Of a DNA stretch of 64,000 nucleotides, positions 25,039 to 31,469 are shown piece by piece (the first letter of the stretch is position 1; each line of letters begins with the position of its first letter). The stretch spans positions 498,641 through 562,640 of the forward strand of contig NZ_JARIXP010000003.1 in assembly GCF_029269265.1 (NCBI RefSeq). The letters are read 5' to 3'. The notes beneath the pieces are model-generated. The model worked only from the letters and a program-made list of their open reading frames with translations. It had not been told where the DNA came from and made no database searches. Both the position numbers and the translations under genes were made by a program. Source of the stretch: Rheinheimera sp. 1928-s (GTDB taxonomy: Bacteria > Pseudomonadota > Gammaproteobacteria > Enterobacterales > Alteromonadaceae).

Positions 25039-27144
25039 TCATGCTCTTGCCATAGTGGCAATCAACTCGGTTAAATCAATAACCCGATCTGCCGCCGCAA
25101 TAGTCTCTTTGCGGTGCGCAACACTGATACGCGTCATGTTTTTTTGTTTCAGGTACTGATTTACACGTTGTTCGCTCACGCTATCCAGATGGCTAGTAGC
25201 TTCATCCAAGAATAAAATTCTGGGTTGGGTATAAAATGCACGAGCCAACAGGATGCGCTGTTTTTGCCCGCCAGATAGCGCACTTCCCAGATCCCCCACC
25301 TGAGTATGTAAGCCCATGGGCATAGCCTGTATTTCATCCCAGATTGCAGCACCTTTAAGAGCTTCTTTCACTAACTCAAGATTGGGGGAAGGCTCAAAAA
25401 AAGTGATGTTTTCCAGTAAAGAACCGTTGAGCAGTTGGTCATTTTGCATCACTGTTGCACAGCATTGGCGAAATTGGCGGAACCCTAATGATTTAACTGG
25501 CATGCCATCCAGCAACAAGTCGCCTTGCTGTGGCTGTATTAATCCAGTCATGATTTTTAACAGTGTGGATTTACCTAAACCTGAGCGCCCAATTATCGCA
25601 ACGGACTCACCAGCCTCCACCCTAAAACTGAGCGCCTGATACAGCCAGGGGGTACTGTCGCTGTAACGAAAATGCAGATTTCGCACTTCCAGAGCACCAA
25701 TTATCTGTTCTGATTTCAGCGCTACTCTGACTTGATCCTGTTCCGGCACCTGCATAACGATATCGGACATACGACGCAAATAGGTGCCCGCAATCCGAAA
25801 ACGGAAGATGTTATCAACTAAAGACTGGGCACTATCAGCAAATTGCTGGCGGTAGGCCAAATAGGCCAGAAACATACCCAGGCTAAGCGCTCCTTCAATA
25901 ATAAAAGAGGCGCTAATCATCACAATAATCAAATATTCAATTCGGCCAAGTGCGTTCTGGGTAACATCACTGGCAATGGTGACTTTCTCTCGTTGGATAC
26001 TGGAATTTAGTGTATCGGCATAAAGGTTCATCCAACTTGATAGACGGTTATTTTCTTTCGCAAAGCTTTTTATCGGCATAATGGCCCGAATAGTTTCAAT
26101 AAAATGGCTATTTTCCTTGGCGTGTTTACTAAGCTGCTGCTCCAGGTGCTCATTTTCTTTGTTGGTCAGGAAAAATCTAATCAAATACAGTGCAACCAGA
26201 AAGCCAACCGAAACCAGTGCGAGAGTCTTGTTGTAGTAAAACATGATGGTCAGAGTTGTGATGCTCAATAGTCCATCGACTATAGCCGTAATAAAGCCTC
26301 TGCTAATCATGCGCTGAACTTCATTAAATGCTTCGAATCTGGACTTGATATCCCCTACATGGCGACTTTCAAAAAAACTGAGCGGCAAATGCAAAAGATG
26401 GCGTTGAATATTGGCTTTGACCTGAAAGCTCAGGTTCTTATCCAAATACATTATGGCGGCCGAACGAATAACCTGGGCCAACACAGACAACATCAACACC
26501 AATGAAAAACCGATAAAAACCGACCAGAGCATACTGGTTTGGCCTGAGTTAATCCCTTTATCTATAACAACCCGAATGTAATAGGGAGATATCAGTAATA
26601 ACCCCTGCAACAACAGCGCAATGACCAGAATTTTTCCGAGCGATGCCCACAAGCCATCCACTTTACCTATAAAGTGGCGCAGCGGTATACGAATCCGTTC
26701 ATCTTTGCGCGCAAAATCACTCGATGGGACCAGTTCAATGACTATACCAGTGAAGGATTCAGAGACCTGATTCCAATCCAGATTTAAGCGTCCTTTTGCC
26801 GGATCATGAATAGTGATCCCTTTGCTGCTCACTTTCGCAAGCGTGACAAAGTGATTAAAGTTCCAGTGCAGAATTGCCGGCTTTTTGACTTTTGCCAGTT
26901 GCCCGAGATCAAGTTTCAGTACTCGTGCAGACAGGCCTAATTCATCGGCAATATTAACGATTTGTTTTACCGTAACCCCATGTAAACCAGCTGGGTATTT
27001 CTGCCGCATAGCGAGCATATTCGTTTTAAATCCATGGTAGCAAGCCACCATGGCAATACAGGTAATTCCACACTCAGCCACTTCACTTTGCAGATAAACT
27101 GGCAGTTGCTGGCTTCTGAATTGAATATAATCAGAAATAAGCAT
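25039..27144 (-). CDS. Peptidase-containing ABC exporter (C39 type, bacteriocin exporter)
   Basis: A 701-residue inner membrane exporter that would cut peptides after a double glycine and export the core. An N-terminal C39 peptidase domain (about 10-140) has a complete triad: Cys25 in EVAECGITC, His98 in FNHFVTLAKV and Asp114 in TIHDPAKG, with Gln19 as the oxyanion residue. Six membrane helices follow (about 165-450), then an ATPase with Walker A GRSGLGKST, signature LSGGQKQR and Walker B ILFLDEATSHLD. The length matches CvaB-type exporters. The neighbouring genes encode two leader peptides that end in Gly-Gly, its natural substrates. Two bases separate it from the adaptor gene. Confidence 0.95.
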   Translation of the reverse strand: MLISDYIQFRSQQLPVYLQSEVAECGITCIAMVACYHGFKTNMLAMRQKYPAGLHGVTVKQIVNIADELGLSARVLKLDLGQLAKVKKPAILHWNFNHFVTLAKVSSKGITIHDPAKGRLNLDWNQVSESFTGIVIELVPSSDFARKDERIRIPLRHFIGKVDGLWASLGKILVIALLLQGLLLISPYYIRVVIDKGINSGQTSMLWSVFIGFSLVLMLSVLAQVIRSAAIMYLDKNLSFQVKANIQRHLLHLPLSFFESRHVGDIKSRFEAFNEVQRMISRGFITAIVDGLLSITTLTIMFYYNKTLALVSVGFLVALYLIRFFLTNKENEHLEQQLSKHAKENSHFIETIRAIMPIKSFAKENNRLSSWMNLYADTLNSSIQREKVTIASDVTQNALGRIEYLIIVMISASFIIEGALSLGMFLAYLAYRQQFADSAQSLVDNIFRFRIAGTYLRRMSDIVMQVPEQDQVRVALKSEQIIGALEVRNLHFRYSDSTPWLYQALSFRVEAGESVAIIGRSGLGKSTLLKIMTGLIQPQQGDLLLDGMPVKSLGFRQFRQCCATVMQNDQLLNGSLLENITFFEPSPNLELVKEALKGAAIWDEIQAMPMGLHTQVGDLGSALSGGQKQRILLARAFYTQPRILFLDEATSHLDSVSEQRVNQYLKQKNMTRISVAHRKETIAAADRVIDLTELIATMARA

Positions 27145-27146
27145 AA

Positions 27147-27851
27147 CTAGCCCTCCTTGATCAGTGCAAAGAAGTTATTACGCTTCACATTGAGCTCAAG
27201 CCGAACGTCTGCGGATGGATGAAGCACGCTAGGCTCATAAGGTAGCTGAAGCTGTATCCCCACATTAATTCTGCCTTGCTGAAAAGGTCCGATAACAGAG
27301 TGAACTTTTCCCCTGGCCCACAGTGACCCGGCCCGCAGATTTACAACTTGCCCGGGTTGTATCTGATTAGGCTTAGTTCCTGTTAACGAGAAAAAAAACA
27401 AATGATCGTCATTAATTCGCAATACTTTGGCAATGGTTTGAAAAGCCAGGGCAGTAGAGCCTGAGTTCACCATCGCAAAGTAGGTACCAGACTCACTACT
27501 TTTTAACAAATCAACTTGCTCAAGCTGGCTTTTAGAATCGAAAGAGCGTACTTGCACTATCACTTGTTCACGATTTATGCGACTGCCATCCATATTCAAA
27601 TGACGTTCCACAACCACAGGTACAGGAGAAACAATAGGAAAATAGTTTGATTCATGAGCTTCCAAGTTTAACTGCTCACGACTGACAAAGGGAAAGACCA
27701 AAGCGAAAAAAATCAGCAGACCAAAAGCAATAAACATAATGACTATCGACTTATCCAGCATATGTGACTGCTGAATAACAGATTTGCCAAACTCTTGCGT
27801 TTGGTACTGATGGCGCAATGCCTCTTTACGAAATAATTTCAGATAAGACAT
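27147..27851 (-). CDS. Very short HlyD-like adaptor for the C39 exporter
   Basis: A 234-residue membrane fusion protein-like subunit. The cytoplasmic N-terminus (LFRKEALRHQYQTQEFGKS) and single helix (about 35-55) match adaptors of C39 exporters (CvaA type). A short periplasmic beta domain follows (SPVPVVVERHLNMDG; PNQIQPGQVVNLRAGSLWARGKV). The long coiled-coil hairpin of normal adaptors (about 400 residues) is missing. The second of two adjacent ATG codons is used because AGAAGG lies six bases before it. The stop of a 47-codon frame overlaps this start (TATGATG). It may not reach an outer membrane channel alone, which could be why a full-length adaptor is also in the operon. Confidence 0.75.
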   Translation of the reverse strand: MSYLKLFRKEALRHQYQTQEFGKSVIQQSHMLDKSIVIMFIAFGLLIFFALVFPFVSREQLNLEAHESNYFPIVSPVPVVVERHLNMDGSRINREQVIVQVRSFDSKSQLEQVDLLKSSESGTYFAMVNSGSTALAFQTIAKVLRINDDHLFFFSLTGTKPNQIQPGQVVNLRAGSLWARGKVHSVIGPFQQGRINVGIQLQLPYEPSVLHPSADVRLELNVKRNNFFALIKEG

Positions 27852-27994
27852 CATAAGCCTTCTAATGCATTCAATACCGCCACGTTTGGGCCAATCATTG
27901 ACATCATCAGCCATTCGGTGACCCACTCAGACATTACAACTGTCTGAGTGCGCAAAGCATTTATGTTGTGACTAAAATTTTGCAGGTTCATCAT
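27851..27994 (-). CDS. Possible 47-residue protein overlapping precursor 1 and the adaptor
   Basis: A frame in a different register begins with two ATG codons inside the last codons of precursor 1 and ends with TGA overlapping the adaptor ATG, so translation could be coupled on both sides. It encodes a hydrophobic C-terminal half (VVMSEWVTEWLMMSMIGPNV). No strong ribosome binding site is seen, and a 10-bp hairpin lies inside it. It may be a coupling peptide, a small membrane protein or chance. Confidence 0.3.
   Translation of the reverse strand: MMNLQNFSHNINALRTQTVVMSEWVTEWLMMSMIGPNVAVLNALEGL
27924..27950 (-). promoter_or_regulatory. Perfect 10-bp hairpin between precursor 1 and exporter genes
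   Basis: CACTCAGACA (27924-27933) and TGTCTGAGTG (27941-27950) form a perfect stem with a 7-base loop, 22 bases after the precursor stop. No T-run follows, so it is more likely an mRNA-protecting or partial attenuation structure than a full terminator. It would allow more precursor than exporter. Confidence 0.6.
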
Positions 27995-28133
27995 TCAGTT
28001 CAATGTAAACATCGTCCGGATTCAGCAACCCCCCCACAATCTTATCCAGCTCATCCAAAGCAGTGACTTCAATGAAGCCTTCTGCTGTGACGGTTGCGGC
28101 TAGAGGCTCGTCCAAAGCTATATAATTTTTCAT
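27972..28133 (-). CDS. Double-glycine leader peptide 1 (candidate RiPP/bacteriocin precursor)
   Basis: A 53-residue peptide. The leader of 35 residues ends FIEVTALDELDKIVGG, matching the C39 consensus at -8 Glu, -7 Leu, -4 Ile and -2/-1 Gly-Gly. The predicted core has 18 residues, LLNPDDVYIELNDEPAKF, acidic with no Cys. The ribosome binding site GAGGTG is six bases before ATG. The sequence AGGTGCAGCATG at its start recurs exactly at the start of the radical SAM gene. It lies just upstream of the adaptor and C39 exporter genes. It could be an unmodified microcin-like peptide, a radical SAM substrate or a signal; no family is recognised. Confidence 0.75.
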   Translation of the reverse strand: MKNYIALDEPLAATVTAEGFIEVTALDELDKIVGGLLNPDDVYIELNDEPAKF

Positions 28134-28241
28134 GCTGCACCTCGTATACAAGTTTTGCCAGTCAGACTATGGATGCGAACCACTAGATATCACCATCACT
28201 GCGCTGTTCTTTTTTTATCACCAAAAAATAACCATGAAAAA

Positions 28242-28874
28242 TCATATAGTATTCATGTAGTTATGAATGAGTTGTTGCCTGTTTGCGCTACCTGTTTTTT
28301 GCATACTGTTAGTCAGATGAAAATTCACAGTCCGCTCTGTAATACTGAGAATCCGGCTGATTTCCCATGAGGTTTTGCCATGAGCAGCCCAGTGAATACA
28401 TTCAAGCTCACGAGGAGTCAGACGTACTTCAACGTCAGATTCTTTTTCATTTAAACGTCGATAAGTGTCGTAAACGTAAGTGGCTACAATTTGCCAAAAC
28501 CAACCCAGTTTCTCGGCAAACTTTGGCTCAACGTTTTGACTGGTAAACCCCAGAATCAGACATGCATGATCTGGACGGGAAGTGACAATAGGGATCAGCA
28601 GGCTGGCTTGTGGCAACGTTACTTTGGTCAATTTCTTTGAGCCGGACCAGGATGGTTTATAACAATGCAGGCATACCTGTTTAAGTGCTGGTAAGGTAAG
28701 CTTTTGTTTGAGTCCATCTGGCAATGATCCTATATAGGCGGTGCTGTCTCGATGAACAATAAAGCAACACCAGTCTATATGAGGCAGTTCTGAGAATTGA
28801 ATCAAATAACGTTCTAACTGGATCAGTGTTTCTACCTGATCCAGTTCAGCCAAAGTTTGCTCAAAGAAACTCAT
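28242..28874 (-). CDS. LuxR-type regulator without a LuxI partner
   Basis: A 210-residue regulator. Residues about 150-205 are a LuxR helix-turn-helix (LTPRELECIHWAAHGKTSWEI, TERTVNFHLTNSMQKTGS). The N-terminal 140 residues resemble a LuxR ligand-binding domain in length, but the Trp/Tyr/Asp acyl-homoserine lactone residues are not clear. No luxI is in the window. The frame extends to 28892, but the ATG at 28874 has GGGAGG six bases upstream and is preferred. It starts 17 bases after the stop of a 42-codon secreted peptide gene, so they form one operon. It probably controls the island. Confidence 0.83.
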   Translation of the reverse strand: MSFFEQTLAELDQVETLIQLERYLIQFSELPHIDWCCFIVHRDSTAYIGSLPDGLKQKLTLPALKQVCLHCYKPSWSGSKKLTKVTLPQASLLIPIVTSRPDHACLILGFTSQNVEPKFAEKLGWFWQIVATYVYDTYRRLNEKESDVEVRLTPRELECIHWAAHGKTSWEISRILSITERTVNFHLTNSMQKTGSANRQQLIHNYMNTI

Positions 28875-28891
28875 AGCGCCTCCCTGAACCA

Positions 28892-29020
28892 TTAATCAAT
28901 TTCACAGCTACTGGTCAATTTACACCAGGACAATGGCGAAACAGTTTCACTCTCAGACTTACTCTCAGCCATCAATGCTGAAGGAAATATGAGTACGAGC
29001 GCAATGATAATAACTTTCAT
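28892..29020 (-). CDS. 42-residue secreted peptide with two cysteines
   Basis: The peptide MKVIIIALVLIFPSALMA is a typical signal sequence with cleavage after ALMA. The mature part, about 24 residues, ends SPLSWCKLTSSCEID with a C-x5-C pair that could form a disulphide loop in the periplasm. AAGGGG lies six bases before the ATG. A possible promoter is TTCAAA and TACTAT about 30-55 bases upstream. It precedes and is probably co-transcribed with the luxR-type gene. It may be a secreted signal, a second product or an immunity peptide. No family is recognised. Confidence 0.65.
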   Translation of the reverse strand: MKVIIIALVLIFPSALMAESKSESETVSPLSWCKLTSSCEID

Positions 29021-29119
29021 GAAATTCCCCTTTAATAGTAGTTAAGTCAGGGAAATTTTGAATGGGAAACCGTGCGGGTGAAATAACGAGAATCTAATTT
29101 TACTGTGGTTAATTTATCA

Positions 29120-31261
29120 CTACTTTATAAGGTAACCGGATAAATCAATGCCACTAAGACTTGTCATTCGTGTCCCTCTACTACTGTAAAGCACACGACT
29201 CCCATTTTGATTAATCGCAAAACGAGGTCGCATTTTTTCGTAAGGAAAACTGGCTTGACGAAACTCGCCACTGACAAAATCCAGTTGATTTAACCACGTA
29301 GATACAAAATCAAAATCGCTCCAAATCAAGGACTGATTTTTGACATACCAGCGACTAATAAATTCGGTATTAATGCTATATCCGAGAGCATGAACCTGAC
29401 GAAACCCGGTGTCTAACTGATGTAACGCACCGTTTTCAGTCACAGCAATAAAGCCATGGCTGTATTCTCTGGCAGACCTATAGCCTATCGCGAGTCTTTT
29501 GCTACGCTGACTAGCACGGTCAAATTGATGCAATTCCCAATCTCCCACGATCAATTGGCCAAAATAGACACTTTGACCATCCGATGAAAACGCAGCCTGG
29601 CTGTCCAGAAGACTTTTCGATGAAGATACGATCTCCACAGAACTTTTGGATACATTCACCACTAGCAGTTGCTCTCCCACATGTAATAACAAGATCCCCT
29701 GTTCAGGATGAATATCCAGTAACTCGAGCTTCTTATGGGTGCTAAAAAGAGTTTCTTTATTACCACTGCTTTGATCATACTTCACCAGCATACGTTTATT
29801 CTGATCACTGACAACTGCATAATAGATATGGTCATGTTCAGCATAACTCATCATGAGCGTCCCACTGACGGCGTTAACAATCCGTCCTTCGGACAATTCA
29901 GGGGTAAGAATCAGCTCACGAAATACTGGCTCAACAGCATCTGAATTACGCAGTAAATACAGTCTGTTATCTGAATTGGCAATTGAGAAATCCGTAATCA
30001 GATCTTCGCCCTGCTCCAACAAAATCTGTTCACTGCCCGACGATAAGCTAACGACACTAAGTTGCTGTTCATCCAGTTTCATCAACGAATTACCGTTCAG
30101 CCATTCCAATCGACCAACACGGGCCTGTGTGGCTTTTGAATACACTGTACGCTGCGATCTTACCTCTTGAATTTCCAGCCAATATTCCTGACCACTGCGC
30201 AAAATAGCACTTGCTAGCCACTGACCATCCGGGGAATGTACTGAATGATAAATGTGATCCAGAGCGCTGCTGCGAGCTTGCACCCGTTCTAAAGTATTTG
30301 ACTGACTTTGCCAGCGGTATAGCATGGCTGTTCCTTGCTCTGCGTCCATTGCATTAATAAACCACTCTCCCTGTTGTTGACCAGGGCTTACCCGGAAAAT
30401 CATGAAAAAGTTGACAAGAGGCTGTTCGCTTACAACGCGCTTATTCTCATCGAGCACTAAAAGATAGACCGAAGAGTTGCCCACCACTTCATCGACAACA
30501 AAAAGTGAGTTGTCATTATTAAACTCCAGCATTGATGGTTGCTGTGCACTGGTAGACAAAAGGTGAATATCTTTGGTTTTGCGGTTTTTCAGATAAATTT
30601 GCCAAGGTTCACTCTGGTTTAAACGACCAATAAAAGCAAGGTATCGCCCATCCGGAGAGACTGTCAGCCCCTTTTTCTCGCCAGATATGGTCGTAATCAC
30701 CTGACTGGGTAGATGCCAAAGCTCAGAAATATCAGATTCAGGTTTTCCTCTTGGAGAAACAAACAATAAGAGAAGGATCAAAACACCAAAAACAACAAAG
30801 CAAGCTATAGTGAGGATTTTGGCGGGCTGAAAAGCAATAGGCTCGAGCTGTTCCGGCCTTGCGGTATAACCACCTGACACTTCAGCCATCCCCTCTATCA
30901 TAGTAGTAGCGATCAACTTCGGATGTTCTGGGCTGACAAAATCCGTATATTCACTGATATAGCAAACCAACTTATAGCCACGTTTTGACAGTGATTTAAT
31001 GTATTTGGGGTCAGCGACATTCGTATCGTCAAATAGGTTTCTGAGTTTTTTGATCGTTCCTCTGACAGCAGTATCACTGACTACACGACCAGACCAGACA
31101 TGTTCATGTAATTCCTGCAGGCTGATGTAACGATCCCGATGCAAATACAAGTAAGCAAGCAGCTCCAATACCTGAGGTTCGGCTTCTAACTCTTTTTCGC
31201 CAGAAAACAAAAAGTTGCTACTGGTATCGAAAATAAACTCACCAAGAATAACCTTAGACAT
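29120..31261 (-). CDS. Second CadC-like membrane-anchored regulator with TolB-type propeller
   Basis: A 713-residue inner membrane regulator. Residues about 5-105 are a winged helix of OmpR/CadC type (LEAEPQVLELLAYLYLHRDR, DTAVRGTIKKLRNLFDD, KYIKSLSKRGYKLV). One membrane helix lies at about 150-172 (TIACFVVFGVLILLLLFVS). The periplasmic part has TolB-like repeats (VSPDGRYLAFIGR, HSPDGQWLASAI, FSSDGQSVYFGQ). It is a distant paralogue of the gene at 18393-20546. It lies between the secreted peptide and S9 hydrolase genes, so it may sense the peptide or envelope stress and control the island. Confidence 0.83.
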   Translation of the reverse strand: MSKVILGEFIFDTSSNFLFSGEKELEAEPQVLELLAYLYLHRDRYISLQELHEHVWSGRVVSDTAVRGTIKKLRNLFDDTNVADPKYIKSLSKRGYKLVCYISEYTDFVSPEHPKLIATTMIEGMAEVSGGYTARPEQLEPIAFQPAKILTIACFVVFGVLILLLLFVSPRGKPESDISELWHLPSQVITTISGEKKGLTVSPDGRYLAFIGRLNQSEPWQIYLKNRKTKDIHLLSTSAQQPSMLEFNNDNSLFVVDEVVGNSSVYLLVLDENKRVVSEQPLVNFFMIFRVSPGQQQGEWFINAMDAEQGTAMLYRWQSQSNTLERVQARSSALDHIYHSVHSPDGQWLASAILRSGQEYWLEIQEVRSQRTVYSKATQARVGRLEWLNGNSLMKLDEQQLSVVSLSSGSEQILLEQGEDLITDFSIANSDNRLYLLRNSDAVEPVFRELILTPELSEGRIVNAVSGTLMMSYAEHDHIYYAVVSDQNKRMLVKYDQSSGNKETLFSTHKKLELLDIHPEQGILLLHVGEQLLVVNVSKSSVEIVSSSKSLLDSQAAFSSDGQSVYFGQLIVGDWELHQFDRASQRSKRLAIGYRSAREYSHGFIAVTENGALHQLDTGFRQVHALGYSINTEFISRWYVKNQSLIWSDFDFVSTWLNQLDFVSGEFRQASFPYEKMRPRFAINQNGSRVLYSSRGTRMTSLSGIDLSGYLIK

Positions 31262-31301
31262 ACACCCAAAATAGCCACAAAAAACCTAATGGCATTATTG
31301 T

Positions 31302-31317
31302 CTGTAAAAACTTACAG
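31302..31317. promoter_or_regulatory. Palindrome before the second CadC-like gene
   Basis: CTGTAAAAACTTACAG has 6-bp inverted ends (CTGTAA / TTACAG) around AAAC. It lies 41 bases before the start codon, and a related TGTAAAAGTTT lies near 31350. It could be an operator for autoregulation. Confidence 0.35.
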
Positions 31318-31469
31318 GGCAAGGGAATTATCCGTAGTAGGTAAAATTGTAAAAGTTTAGTTTATATTCAGAGTTTTACGTCGTTTAGGGCGGTCTGCTA
31401 CATAGCTTAGAAAACGGCGGTGAAACAGAGTAAGGCAAAGGAGTTGCCTGTTTTCTAGCTGATTGCTGG

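Noticed and set aside
28242-28874. Classical acyl-homoserine lactone quorum-sensing LuxR
   Set aside because: No luxI in the window and the expected ligand-binding residues are not evident; kept as a solo LuxR-type regulator.
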